Both the position numbers and the translations under genes were made by a program. This document shows positions 1 through 8,822 of a DNA stretch of 64,000 bases, in pieces (the stretch's first letter is position 1; each line of letters opens with the position of its first letter). This stretch comes from Phycisphaerae bacterium. Lineage in GTDB: Bacteria; Planctomycetota; Phycisphaerae; Phycisphaerales; UBA1924. Under the pieces are notes generated by a model. That model saw only the letters and a list, made by a program, of their open reading frames with translations. It made no database searches and was not told the DNA's origin. The DNA is taken from contig JAUHYE010000004.1 of NCBI GenBank assembly GCA_030426395.1, positions 1 to 64,000 on the forward strand. The letters run 5' to 3'.

Positions 1-154
1 CCTGCCCCGGGCCTTCGACCATTGGGCCAACTTCTCGGCTCGACTTGCCACAGAACGAGCACGTGGTGACGCGCCGGCCCTGGAAGCCATCGCCGCCACC
101 GGCTGGCTTCGTCTTGGATTGGTCGTTACCGCCGTCTCGGGTGTTCTTTGCCAT
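1..154 (-). CDS. clpX: ATP-dependent Clp protease ATP-binding subunit ClpX, 5' end only
   Basis: ClpX is the AAA+ unfoldase that recognises substrates and feeds them to the ClpP peptidase. Only the first 51 codons are in the window; the gene runs leftwards off the edge. The start is the ATG at 152-154 (minus strand), preceded by GGGAAG about 6 nt upstream. A low-complexity Lys/Gly/Asp-rich leader of about 25 residues is followed by the first half of the N-terminal zinc-binding domain, CSFCGKSSREVGPMVEGPG, with Cys32 and Cys35 as the first ligand pair. That string is close to diagnostic for ClpX; the second Cys pair and the AAA+ module lie outside the window, so they cannot be checked. Confidence 0.9.
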   Translation of the reverse strand, partial: MAKNTRDGGNDQSKTKPAGGGDGFQGRRVTTCSFCGKSSREVGPMVEGPGQ

Positions 155-284
155 GCTCTTCCCACTGCTTCACAGCCGGGCCCCTCGCCCGTGCGTCAGC
201 ACTGTATCGACGCGATTCCAGCGTGTCTGGATGCAAAACGGCTGCTTCCAGCGTGTTTTTACTACCGGGCAGAGTCAAACGGGT

Positions 285-608
285 TCAGCCGCGAGGGCGA
301 TCCCCGCCGGAAACCCCTTTGCCGCCCTCTGGGGCGTCCTGGGACTGGCGGATCTTGGCGATCATCGCTTTTCGGACCTGCTCGTACTCTTCCTTGGACA
401 TCTCACCGCGGTCCACCATTGCCCGCATGTCTTCCATCGTCGTAAAGCCGCCCGGGTCTTCGGCGGATTGTGCGCTGAGCTTACGCCGGATGACTAGGAG
501 GACGATGGTCCCGATAACGACGGCGACGATGAGCGCGCCGACCCAGATCAGGAATTGGCCCATGTCGCCTTGGTTTTGGCCGCTTTGCGCCAGCACCGTC
601 ACCCCCAT
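285..608 (-). CDS. Small single-pass membrane protein with a SHOCT-like C-terminus
   Basis: A 107-residue protein with one strong hydrophobic segment at about residues 19-40 followed by RRK, so the C-terminus is probably cytoplasmic. Residues 56-86 (MEDMRAMVDRGEMSKEEYEQ and following) resemble a SHOCT helical hairpin, a short oligomerisation-type module often found at protein ends. GGGAGGA lies about 9 nt before the ATG, inside the end of the upstream gene. It overlaps that gene (599-1381) by 10 nt, so the two are probably co-translated. No enzymatic motif is visible and no function can be assigned. Confidence 0.75.
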   Translation of the reverse strand: MGVTVLAQSGQNQGDMGQFLIWVGALIVAVVIGTIVLLVIRRKLSAQSAEDPGGFTTMEDMRAMVDRGEMSKEEYEQVRKAMIAKIRQSQDAPEGGKGVSGGDRPRG

Positions 609-1381
609 GTGCTGGTTCCTCCCGATGCGATGAACGCTCGGATGGGCTGGATGAGCCGGGGGATGACCGAATGCTCGATGAGGCGCTCGCCGCAGTTGCC
701 AAGGTCCGCGAACTCGAGCTTGGGCGTGGTGACGTCGTCCATCGGCCCGTGTCGGCGGACGGTGAGGTACACGCTGATGGGCTCGCCCTCGGTGGGCCGC
801 TCGCTCACGGTGGTGGGGCGGGTCTTAATCTCGAAGTAGGCCTCGCTGCGGCGGGGGACGCCCGGTCCGCGGAGCGACACCCCCAGAATGGGTTGGGCGT
901 CGATGGGCGCGGCGCCCATGTCGTCGACCAGGCCGGCCAGCGGCGAGCCGCGAAGGAGCGACTCGAACACGATGCGGTCGTGGTCGCCGCTGGCCTCGAT
1001 GTCGAAGCCGAAGAGGGTCTCGTAGTAGTCGATATCGAGCGGGGAGATGCCCAGGTAGTAGGGCGCCAGCTCGAGGACGGCCGCGTGGAGCTGGTAGGCC
1101 TGCTCGAACGACTCGGGGTTGACCGCGCCGGCGCGCACGCAGTTGCCGCGGACGGCCACCCAGTGCTGGGGGTTGATGCCCGGTGCTGATTCGACGGCGA
1201 GCTCGCCCTGCACCTGGCGGAAGGTCTGCAGGCCCGGGAATTCCTTGCGGAGGCGGTCGAAGAACTCGAGGGTAACCTGGCGCGAGGTGTCCAGCTCGTT
1301 GTGGAAGGCGAGCTTGAGGTTGACGTACATGTCCGAGCAGAGGGCCTTGTAGCTCTCGATGGATTGGCTGTCGATGGGCAT
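599..1381 (-). CDS. Conserved hypothetical protein
   Basis: About 260 residues, soluble, mixed alpha/beta with no signal peptide or membrane segment. Two in-frame ATGs exist (1390 and 1381); I take the second because AAAGGA sits about 9 nt before it, whereas it abuts the first. I recognise no family. Visible features are a helical N-terminal third and an acidic middle with DIDYYETLFGFDIEASGDHD at about residues 120-140. It overlaps the downstream SHOCT-like membrane gene by 10 nt and follows the acylphosphatase gene after 78 nt, suggesting a small minus-strand operon. Confidence 0.65.
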   Translation of the reverse strand: MPIDSQSIESYKALCSDMYVNLKLAFHNELDTSRQVTLEFFDRLRKEFPGLQTFRQVQGELAVESAPGINPQHWVAVRGNCVRAGAVNPESFEQAYQLHAAVLELAPYYLGISPLDIDYYETLFGFDIEASGDHDRIVFESLLRGSPLAGLVDDMGAAPIDAQPILGVSLRGPGVPRRSEAYFEIKTRPTTVSERPTEGEPISVYLTVRRHGPMDDVTTPKLEFADLGNCGERLIEHSVIPRLIQPIRAFIASGGTSTWG

Positions 1382-1459
1382 GCTGGTCATTCCTTTGGCC
1401 GACGTGCGGACCGGGATGTCGACGCCGCGATGGGCGCCATGCTCGGGCAGGAGCGAGTT

Positions 1460-1732
1460 TCAGTGGGCGATCTGGAACGACTCCTCGTGCTCGCGCACGG
1501 GGAGGTCCTGTCGGTTGGCTCGGTCGATGCGGCCCTGCATCGCCTTGCCGATAGAGTCCAGGAGCTTCTCGATGTCGTCCGGCTGGCCCTGGGCCTCGAG
1601 CCAGACGGTGCCGTCGGGCTCGTTGCGGACCAGGCCGGTGACGGGCAGGGGCTGGGCGAGCGCCCGGGCGGTGGCCCGGAAGCCCACGCCCTGAACCCTG
1701 CCGAGATAGCGCACCGCGGTTCGGATCGCCAT
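1460..1732 (-). CDS. acyP: Acylphosphatase
   Basis: Hydrolyses the carboxyl-phosphate bond of acyl phosphates such as acetyl phosphate or 1,3-bisphosphoglycerate. The 90-residue length matches the family. The signature GRVQGVGFR at residues 11-19 forms the phosphate-binding loop and supplies the catalytic Arg (Arg19); the catalytic Asn is Asn37 in GLVRNEPDGTVWLEAQG. Longer in-frame extension upstream exists, but this ATG places the first beta strand (TAVRYLGRVQG) exactly where the family has it. It is divergent from dnaG with a 94-nt gap. The final helix is followed by a short tail rich in Arg and Glu. Confidence 0.9.
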   Translation of the reverse strand: MAIRTAVRYLGRVQGVGFRATARALAQPLPVTGLVRNEPDGTVWLEAQGQPDDIEKLLDSIGKAMQGRIDRANRQDLPVREHEESFQIAH

Positions 1733-1826
1733 GACGCACAGCGTATCCATGTTCGAGCGGTCGGGTACGGATTCGATCGCGGTGAATGGCGTACCGTCAA
1801 ACTCACGCGTCGCGCAACGGAGTGCC

Positions 1827-3644
1827 ATGAGCGATCGAGGGGACATCGAGCGGGTTCTGGCGGCCACCGACATCGTGCGGGTGGTGCGCGAGCGCGTGGA
1901 TTTGCGGGAAAAGGGTCGGGAATGGGTGGGTTTGTGCCCGTTCCACGACGATCGCTCGCCGTCGATGTTCGTGTCGCCGGCCAAGCAGATCTTCAAGTGC
2001 TTCGCGTGTGGGGCGGGCGGCGACGCGCTGTCGTTTGTGCAGAAGTACGACGGCGTGGAGTTTCCGCAGGCCCTGGAGCACCTGGCCGAGGTTGCAGGCG
2101 TCGAACTGACGCCGCGAGGTCGCCAGGCACCGAGCGGGCCTGGCCGCAGCGAGCGAGCGTCGGCGCTGGAGGCCAACGCGTTCGCGCAGGAGCACTTCCG
2201 AAAGTCGCTGGTCGATCCGAATGGCGGCAAGGCCGCTCGGGCGATGATCGAGCGGCGGGGGATCTCGCCCGAGATGGTCGAGGCTTTCGGCATCGGGGCC
2301 GCCCCGGAGGGCTGGGATGGGCTGGTGCAGGCCGTGCTGCGGGCGAAGCGGCCGGTGGAGCCCTTCGCGGCGGCGCAGCTTGTGAAGGCCCGGGACCAGG
2401 GCGGCGGGCATTATGACGTATTTCGCAACCGGCTGATGTTCCCCATCCACGACCAGGGCGGGCGGGTGATCGCCTTCGGCGGGCGGCGGCTGAGCGAGGA
2501 CGACCCGGCGAAGTATCTCAACAGCCCCGAGAGCCCGGTGTTCAAGAAGTCGGGCGTTCTGTACGGGCTCTGGAAGGCTACTGCTGGTATCCGGCAGGCC
2601 GGCTATTGCATCGTCACCGAGGGGTATACCGACACCATCGCGTGCCATCAGGCGGGGTTCACCAATACGGTGGCCACGCTGGGCACGGCGTTCACGGCCG
2701 AGCACGCGGCCCTGCTGCGGCGGCTATGCACCAGGGTGGTCCTGCTGTTCGATGGCGACGAGGCCGGGCTGACGGCGGCTGATCGGGCGGTGGGGGTTCT
2801 GTTCGCCGAGCCCCTTGACGTGCAGATCGCGATCCTGGGTCGAGAGGGTGGCGCCAAGGACCCCGACGAGTTGCTCAAGCAGGATGGCGGCAAGGAGCGG
2901 TTCCAGGCGATGCTGCGGTCGGCGGATGATTTGCTGGCGTTCCGGTTCGATCGGCTGCGGGCCAGGCTCGAGGGCGGCGGGCGATCGGCACTGATCAGCG
3001 GCGTCGAGGAGGAGGTCCGCTGGCTGGGCGAGCACGGGCTGCGCAGCATCGAGCCCGCGCGACGTGACAGGATTCTGGCCCAGCTTGGCAACCTGAGCGG
3101 GCTCGACCAGTATCGCTTGCGAGAACTTGCCCTCAGCGCGCCCAGGCGGGCGCGTGGGGGGGATGTGTCGCCTTCCGACGCGGGTGTCGCGAGGCCGCCG
3201 GCGGAGATGTCTGCGGGCGACAAGTTAGTGGGCGTTGTGCTTCTGGAGCCGGCGGCGTGGGGATTGCTGAGCGAAGACGACGCGACGATGCTGCGAGATG
3301 CTTTGGCTGGTGGTCCGAGCGAGCCGGTGGCGGCGGCGGTGGATCGGCTGGCGGCCGAGGGCGAGCCCTTGACGATGGCGGTGCTGCGCGGCGAGTTGGA
3401 CGAGGGCTCGCTCCAGTGGGCCAGCACGCTGGTGGCCTGGGCCGAGCGGCAGGGTGGTTCGGCTGGAACTCTCGAGGGAACAGGCGTGGACGACTCGGTG
3501 CGAGCGGCTGTGGCGGGGCTGTTGCGTCAGGTGCTCGGCGAGCGATCGCGTCAGGACGTGGACCCCTTCGAGCGCATCCGAGCCCGGCGGGAGCAATTGG
3601 CGCGGTTCCAGAATGACCCTGGGAGGATTGCGCGGCCGTCGTAA
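1827..3644 (+). CDS. dnaG: DNA primase DnaG
   Basis: Synthesises RNA primers at the replication fork. The 605-residue protein starts at the ATG at 1827, preceded by GGAG; longer in-frame extension is upstream noise. The N-terminal zinc ribbon is of CHC2 type with Cys37, His40, Cys58 and Cys61 (CPFH...CFAC). The TOPRIM catalytic core is recognisable from TEGYTDT at about residue 262 and the metal-binding FDGDEAG at about residue 308. The C-terminal third is poorly conserved, as expected for a helicase-binding region. It is followed by the primary sigma factor gene, an arrangement related to the classical dnaG-rpoD macromolecular synthesis operon; no rpsU is present upstream here. Confidence 0.96.
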   Translation: MSDRGDIERVLAATDIVRVVRERVDLREKGREWVGLCPFHDDRSPSMFVSPAKQIFKCFACGAGGDALSFVQKYDGVEFPQALEHLAEVAGVELTPRGRQAPSGPGRSERASALEANAFAQEHFRKSLVDPNGGKAARAMIERRGISPEMVEAFGIGAAPEGWDGLVQAVLRAKRPVEPFAAAQLVKARDQGGGHYDVFRNRLMFPIHDQGGRVIAFGGRRLSEDDPAKYLNSPESPVFKKSGVLYGLWKATAGIRQAGYCIVTEGYTDTIACHQAGFTNTVATLGTAFTAEHAALLRRLCTRVVLLFDGDEAGLTAADRAVGVLFAEPLDVQIAILGREGGAKDPDELLKQDGGKERFQAMLRSADDLLAFRFDRLRARLEGGGRSALISGVEEEVRWLGEHGLRSIEPARRDRILAQLGNLSGLDQYRLRELALSAPRRARGGDVSPSDAGVARPPAEMSAGDKLVGVVLLEPAAWGLLSEDDATMLRDALAGGPSEPVAAAVDRLAAEGEPLTMAVLRGELDEGSLQWASTLVAWAERQGGSAGTLEGTGVDDSVRAAVAGLLRQVLGERSRQDVDPFERIRARREQLARFQNDPGRIARPS

Positions 3645-3798
3645 GGGGTTTTCGGGCCTTGGTTTGGGGGGGGCGGATGGGTCCGGTGATCAATGTTGGT
3701 GTAGAGTTTCTGTCGGATGCGTTTCGCGTCAGGCCGGATGGGAGTCCGAGAGTTCGGGGTTGTGGGAGGGCGATGGGCTCGAACGGCCCGCGTGTGCG

Positions 3799-5502
3799 AT
3801 GACCGAGTTTCCTCCTTCGATAGCCCGGATGCTGGAGTCGGCCGCGGGCCGGCGATGGTTGAGCTACGAGGAGATCAACGCCGCGGCTCCCGATGACTGG
3901 GTGGGGCCGCGATCGCTGCACACATTCCTGGCGTGCGTGGACGAGCTCGGCATCGAGCTTGTTGACGAGCCCACGTTTCGTGCGAGGAAGTTTCGGGAAT
4001 CGGGTGGCGATACGCCGGCGGCCGAAGCGGACGCGACGGCGGTTGATGACACATCGCAAGACGTTGTCGCCGAGGATCGTACGGTCGAGGACCCGGTGCG
4101 GAGCTATCTGGCGCAGATGGGGTCGATCCCGCTCTTGACGCGCGAGGACGAGACGCGGCTGGCCAAGAAGATCGAGACCACGCGCATCGTGTTCCGGCGG
4201 CGGTGCCTGCAGTGCGACTATGTGGCGATGCAGGCAGTCGACCTGCTGCGGCAGGTGCAGGCGCGCAAGCTGCCGTTCGATCGCACGCTGCGGGTGTCGA
4301 CGATCACGCCCGAGGCAAAGGACATGCTGGCGCGTCGTCTTCCGACGAGCCTGCCGACGATCGAGACGATGCTGGAGCGCAACCGGGCCGAGTGGGCGCA
4401 CGCCGAGCGTGTGCGCGCGACGGGGCGTGCGGAGGACGGGCGGCTGACGGCACGTGCGGTGCAGGAGCTGGCGGCGATCGAACGATCGCTGTGCGCGCGT
4501 CGGCGGCGTGTTTCGGCGCTCATCGAAGAGCTGGAACTGCGCACGAGCAAGATGGTGCCGATCCTGCGGAAGCTGCGGGCGATCTCCGGCAAGATGCGCG
4601 AGATCGAGGCGATGCTGGCCCGGGAGCACACGCCCGAATCGAACGGTACGTCGGCGGACGACGACGACCGGCTGGTGATGCGCGACGAGCTCGATGGGTT
4701 GCGGTCGCTGGTGCATGATGCGCCCGACGCGTTGGCGCGGCGCGTGGCCGAGCTGAACTGCGTGTTCTGGGAGTACGAGCAGGCCAAGCGTGATCTGTCG
4801 GGCGCGAATTTGCGTCTGGTGGTGTCGATCGCCAAGAAGTACCGCAATCGTGGGTTGAGCTTCCTGGACGTGATCCAAGAGGGCAACACCGGGTTGTTGC
4901 GCGCCGTGGACAAGTACGAATACAAGCGTGGGTACAAGTTCAGCACGTACGCGACGTGGTGGATCCGCCAGGCCATCACGCGGGCGTTGGCCGATCATGC
5001 CCGGACGATTCGTCTGCCGGTGCACATGATCGACACCATGAGCAAGATCCGCGCGATCCAGCGGCAGTACATCCAGGAGCACGGGCAGGAACCCACCGAC
5101 GAGCAGATCGCCGAGGTTGCCGGATGCACGGCTTCCGAGGTGCGCAAGGTGGTGAACCTGGCTCGGAGCCCGGCGTCGCTCGACAAGGGGGCGGGCAGCG
5201 ATGAGGGCTCGATGGTGGAAGTGCTCGAGGACAGCCGTAACGGCGAGCCGGCCGACGGTATGGCGCAGGAGATGCTGCGCGAGAAGCTCGAACAGGTCTT
5301 GCGAACGCTGAGCTACCGCGAGCGCGAGATCATCAAGCTGCGGTACGGTATCGGCGACGGGTATACCTACACGCTCGAAGAGGTCGGGCGGATCTTCAAG
5401 GTCACGCGCGAGCGGGTGCGTCAGGTGGAGAGCAAGGCGCTGCGTAAGCTGCAGCACCCGCTGCGGTCACGCCGGCTCGAGGGTTTTGTCGACCGGGCGT
5501 GA
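3799..5502 (+). CDS. rpoD: RNA polymerase primary sigma factor (sigma-70, RpoD/SigA)
   Basis: Directs RNA polymerase to housekeeping promoters. The 567-residue protein has all sigma-70 regions: 1.1-like N-terminus (residues 1-60), 1.2 ([19 protein letters not shown], from about 95), a charged non-conserved insert to about 330, region 2 with [15 protein letters not shown] and [20 protein letters not shown], region 3, and the region 4 helix-turn-helix [20 protein letters not shown] near residue 524. The presence of 1.1, 1.2 and the long insert argues for the primary factor rather than an alternative one. It follows dnaG after 154 nt. Its 3' end overlaps the convergent glycosyltransferase gene by 36 nt. 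Confidence 0.95.
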   Translation: MTEFPPSIARMLESAAGRRWLSYEEINAAAPDDWVGPRSLHTFLACVDELGIELVDEPTFRARKFRESGGDTPAAEADATAVDDTSQDVVAEDRTVEDPVRSYLAQMGSIPLLTREDETRLAKKIETTRIVFRRRCLQCDYVAMQAVDLLRQVQARKLPFDRTLRVSTITPEAKDMLARRLPTSLPTIETMLERNRAEWAHAERVRATGRAEDGRLTARAVQELAAIERSLCARRRRVSALIEELELRTSKMVPILRKLRAISGKMREIEAMLAREHTPESNGTSADDDDRLVMRDELDGLRSLVHDAPDALARRVAELNCVFWEYEQAKRDLSGANLRLVVSIAKKYRNRGLSFLDVIQEGNTGLLRAVDKYEYKRGYKFSTYATWWIRQAITRALADHARTIRLPVHMIDTMSKIRAIQRQYIQEHGQEPTDEQIAEVAGCTASEVRKVVNLARSPASLDKGAGSDEGSMVEVLEDSRNGEPADGMAQEMLREKLEQVLRTLSYREREIIKLRYGIGDGYTYTLEEVGRIFKVTRERVRQVESKALRKLQHPLRSRRLEGFVDRA

Positions 5503-7152
5503 GGCCTTCGCTTCGATGACTTCTTCGTAGGTCGACTGCACCTGAGCCAGATGGGCGGGGTAGCTGGTCAGGTGCGGCGTGATGTCGTGGATGGTCTTGG
5601 CGCTTGGGAGGCCGACGTCGCCGCGCACGAGGCTGGTGATGCGTTGGGCCAGGGCGTCGGCATCTCCCGAGGGGAAGAGCAGGCCGTTGGTGGCGCCGTC
5701 GCGTTCGACGATCCACTCGGGTGGTCCGCCAAGGCGGCTGGTGATGACGAGCTTGCCGGCGTGCAGATGCTCGAGCAGGACGAGCGGGGAGTTCTCCATC
5801 CAGATGTGGGGAAGCAAGCCGACGTCGTACTCGGGCACGGAGGCGGCGCGCTGCATGAGGTCGTAGGCGCCGGCGAACTGGACCTGCGGGTAGCCGCTGA
5901 GGAGTTTGCGGAAGGCCCAGTCTCCGCCGGCGGCGCGGACGTGGAAGAGGCAGCGATGGCGGATGTTGGCGGGCAGGATCGCGATGGCGTCGGCGAGCAC
6001 GCGTAGGCCCTTGTTTGGGCGGACGGTGCCGAAGAAGGCCAGGCGTAGGGGGCGTGGGTCGGCTGGCGACCAGGGCGATTGGTCGTAGCCGGGCAACGCG
6101 AGGGCGGCGCGGTGCATGCGGTCGAAGTGGGGCTGGCCGAGGCGCACGGTGCGGCGTTTGGCGGGTTCGAGGCCCATCGACTCGTGCACGCGCCCCAGGA
6201 AATCGCTGGGCGGCGTGACGAGGCTGGCGGCGTTGAGGGCGGCAACTCCTTCGTGACGGCGTCGGCCGTAGTCGTTGAGGACTTTCAGGTGCACGTCGGT
6301 GTTGGCGAGCATGCGCTCGTTGGTGTCATCGGGCAGGACGGGCGCGGGCTTGGGCAGTTCGCGCGGCTCGGCTCGCACGCCGTAGGTGCTGGCGGGGCCC
6401 TCGGCGTTGGCGGCGGACTCGATGGCGCCGTTGTCGTAGCCCAGGTAGCGGAGCTCGTCGGTGGGTGTGGTTTCCGGGCCTCGTCCGCTGGCGATGTGCT
6501 TGGCCGACGCGCGCGCGTGGCCGGTGATGGCGTGGCCGACCAAGCGTTGGGCGGTCTGGCCCAGGCGTCGCTTGAGGCGGCGCTGCAACGGGTTCGGTGC
6601 CTCGAGGCAGTGGGCGCAGCGGTTGCCGCCGTCGTAGTCGAGGCAGACCTCGTGCTCGCGGTAGAGCAGGTCGACCTGGGGGCAGAGATACGAATAGTTG
6701 TGCGTGGTGACGACGACGGGGATGCCGGCGGCCTCGATGGCGGGGATGAGGTCGAGGCTCAATCCCTCGGTCGAGTGGGCGTGGACGACGTCGGCGTCAA
6801 TGTCGCGCAGCCAGCGGAGAACGATCCTGGTGGTGCTTGGGCAGGATCGCTCGGTGTTGGCGTTGCGGAAGTTGATAGCCGATGGCGCGAGGTTTGGGCT
6901 GTTGAGCAGCTCGAAGTTTCGGATGCCGCGCCAGGGTTTGATCTCGCGGACGAACGGCCCAGGGCGCAGGGTGTAGCGCGTGCCCGAGCCGAGGTAGTGC
7001 ACGCGGTGGCCGGCCTGGGCGAGGCCGATGGCGAGCTCGGAGGCGTTGAGGTTGTAGCCCGAGCCTTCCTCGGCTTGCTTGCTGAGGGCGGCCCAGCCGA
7101 GCATGACGATGGTGCGAGGGCGGTCGGTTTGGGGCGGCGTGGTGAGGCTCAT
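5467..7152 (-). CDS. Glycosyltransferase family 4 protein (last gene of the glycan operon)
   Basis: A 561-residue GT-B fold retaining glycosyltransferase. The N-terminal Rossmann half has [19 protein letters not shown] and [20 protein letters not shown]; the C-terminal nucleotide-sugar half has [12 protein letters not shown] and [15 protein letters not shown] with the GGPPEWI stretch. After [10 protein letters not shown] there is a four-Cys segment ending [13 protein letters not shown], also present in the operon's other GT4. The ATG at 7152 overlaps the stop of the GT2 gene upstream (ATGA), which argues against the longer in-frame extension. About 170 residues between the halves are Pro/Glu-rich and poorly conserved. 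Donor and acceptor cannot be inferred; a role in surface polysaccharide or glycoprotein assembly is likely. Confidence 0.88.
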   Translation of the reverse strand: MSLTTPPQTDRPRTIVMLGWAALSKQAEEGSGYNLNASELAIGLAQAGHRVHYLGSGTRYTLRPGPFVREIKPWRGIRNFELLNSPNLAPSAINFRNANTERSCPSTTRIVLRWLRDIDADVVHAHSTEGLSLDLIPAIEAAGIPVVVTTHNYSYLCPQVDLLYREHEVCLDYDGGNRCAHCLEAPNPLQRRLKRRLGQTAQRLVGHAITGHARASAKHIASGRGPETTPTDELRYLGYDNGAIESAANAEGPASTYGVRAEPRELPKPAPVLPDDTNERMLANTDVHLKVLNDYGRRRHEGVAALNAASLVTPPSDFLGRVHESMGLEPAKRRTVRLGQPHFDRMHRAALALPGYDQSPWSPADPRPLRLAFFGTVRPNKGLRVLADAIAILPANIRHRCLFHVRAAGGDWAFRKLLSGYPQVQFAGAYDLMQRAASVPEYDVGLLPHIWMENSPLVLLEHLHAGKLVITSRLGGPPEWIVERDGATNGLLFPSGDADALAQRITSLVRGDVGLPSAKTIHDITPHLTSYPAHLAQVQSTYEEVIEAKASRPVDKTLEPA

Positions 7153-8822
7153 CCGAAGGGGGGCTCGGGCCGCTGGGGTGTGTTGCGCAGGGTGTACCAG
7201 ACCGCGCGCGCGGCGGTGACGCTCCAGCGTGCGAAGAAGGCGATGCGGCGGAGCGCCGTATCGTGCTCGACCTGGCATTGGTCGGGGTTTCGGTGGTCGA
7301 CGTGCAGCGAGACGGGGCAGCGCAGCAGCGGGAAGTCGTTGGTGTTGTCGAGCACGAAGCACGCGTCGGGGGGGGTGGTGAGCAGGGGGATCTGGCGGTA
7401 GATCCGCGACTTGGTGCTGGGCGCATAGGTGATGTCGCCGGTGCCGGCGTCATTGCGAGCGATGTTGATGGCGATGGGGCAGCGGATGTTGAGGTGCTCG
7501 CGCAGCGTGGCCTTGATGGTGCGGGCGAGTTCGATCTGGTTGGGCGTCATGCACAGGAAGGCGAGGCGGGCGTCGGGGCGGTCGAGGTTGAGGCGCCAGA
7601 GTGCATCGATGATCGGCTCGTGCGGCGGCTCGGCGATGTCGAGCTTGCCGGCGTGGTTGGTGATGGCGTCGAGCGCGGTGCGGCGGAGGATCTCGGCGTG
7701 GAACAGGCGGCGGCGCAGACCGGCGGCCAGGCTGGCCCGCAGAACTGAGCGCATCCATCGCATGGTGCTCGTGCGCAGAGCGCGGCCGGTGAGGCCCTTG
7801 CGCATGGTCCAGATGGCGTTACGCTCGGCATAGTAGAGGCGCGTGGGTGTGAGCTTCTGGAACCAGGGCGTGTGGTAGACGACGGCGTCGAGGTCGCACA
7901 GGACTTTCGCGCCCGATCGGCCGACGCGCAGGCACCAGTCGGCGTCGTCGCAGTAGATGAAGTAGCGGCTGTCCCAGTAGCCGACCTGCTGCACGATGCT
8001 CCAGCGGGCGAGCATGCTGCACGCCGAGGCGATGTCGACCTCGCGCACGCCGGTGAAGTCGTGCGTCCCTCGGCTGTCGCCGACACCGGCGATCCAATCG
8101 CCATGGTCGCCTTCGAGGCGGTGGCCTGCGTGGGGCGTTTCGGCCATGCGTCCCTGGGTGGGGTCGTAGTAGATGGTGGTCTCGTAGGTGGTCGTGCGGT
8201 CGGCGATGTCGACGGCGCGCGAGCCGATGAGGCCGGCGCCGGGTTCGTCCTCGGCGGTGCGCAGGAGGGAAGCGAGTGCGTTGGTGTCGGCGACGGCGTC
8301 GTCGTCGAGAAGCCAGAGGTAGTCGATGTTGGTATTGGACGCCAGGAGGCGTTCGACGGTTTGGAATCCGGTGTTGAAGCCGCCCGTGCCGCCGAGGTTG
8401 GCGGTGTTGCGGACGAGGGTGACGCTGGCGAGGCCTGCCGAGTTGGTGCGTTCGGTGTTGGTCGTCGCGAAAGCTGGCTCGTGGGCTCGATCGGTATCGT
8501 TGCTGACGAGGCGTTCGGGAGTCAGCCAGTCTGTCAGGGTGTCGGTGGTGCCGTCGGTGCTGGCGTTGTCGACGACGACCAGGTGGACGCGTCCAAGATC
8601 GACGCCGCGCTGGGCGAGCACCGACTCGATGGCTCGGCGGGCTTCGCTCTCGCGGTTCCAGGTGACCATGACCACGGCGACGGTGGCCGTCATTGACGGT
8701 GTGGTGGGCGCGGTGGCAGCCGTTCGGCGCTGGTGGGCCTGCGTGGATGGATGGGCGTGCTGGGTCAAACTTTGCGGGTGGTCGGGGGTGGGGGATGGTT
8801 CGGTAGCCGCTGTTGGGGTCAC
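7149..8822 (-). CDS. Glycosyltransferase family 2 protein (GlfT/rhamnosyltransferase-like)
   Basis: A 557-residue GT-A fold inverting transferase. The catalytic domain begins at about residue 44 (MTATVAVVMVTWNRESEARR), with the nucleotide-binding VVVDNASTDGT, the RNTANLGGTGGFNTGF loop typical of rhamnosyl/galactofuranosyl transferases, the DXD-like metal site LLDDDA (Asp173-175), and SRYFIYCDDADWCLRVGR further on. The 5' end is uncertain: a GTG at 8822 overlaps the upstream stop (GTGA), while an internal ATG at residue 44 would remove a low-complexity Thr/Pro/His-rich leader. The gene overlaps both neighbours by 4 nt, so the three transferases are almost certainly one transcript. Exact sugar unknown. 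Confidence 0.88.
   Translation of the reverse strand: MTPTAATEPSPTPDHPQSLTQHAHPSTQAHQRRTAATAPTTPSMTATVAVVMVTWNRESEARRAIESVLAQRGVDLGRVHLVVVDNASTDGTTDTLTDWLTPERLVSNDTDRAHEPAFATTNTERTNSAGLASVTLVRNTANLGGTGGFNTGFQTVERLLASNTNIDYLWLLDDDAVADTNALASLLRTAEDEPGAGLIGSRAVDIADRTTTYETTIYYDPTQGRMAETPHAGHRLEGDHGDWIAGVGDSRGTHDFTGVREVDIASACSMLARWSIVQQVGYWDSRYFIYCDDADWCLRVGRSGAKVLCDLDAVVYHTPWFQKLTPTRLYYAERNAIWTMRKGLTGRALRTSTMRWMRSVLRASLAAGLRRRLFHAEILRRTALDAITNHAGKLDIAEPPHEPIIDALWRLNLDRPDARLAFLCMTPNQIELARTIKATLREHLNIRCPIAINIARNDAGTGDITYAPSTKSRIYRQIPLLTTPPDACFVLDNTNDFPLLRCPVSLHVDHRNPDQCQVEHDTALRRIAFFARWSVTAARAVWYTLRNTPQRPEPPFG

Noticed and set aside
3133-5457. A long minus-strand open frame of over 770 codons
   Set aside because: It lies wholly antisense to dnaG and rpoD, is rich in Arg/His/Pro and shows no domain. 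High GC makes such antisense frames common.
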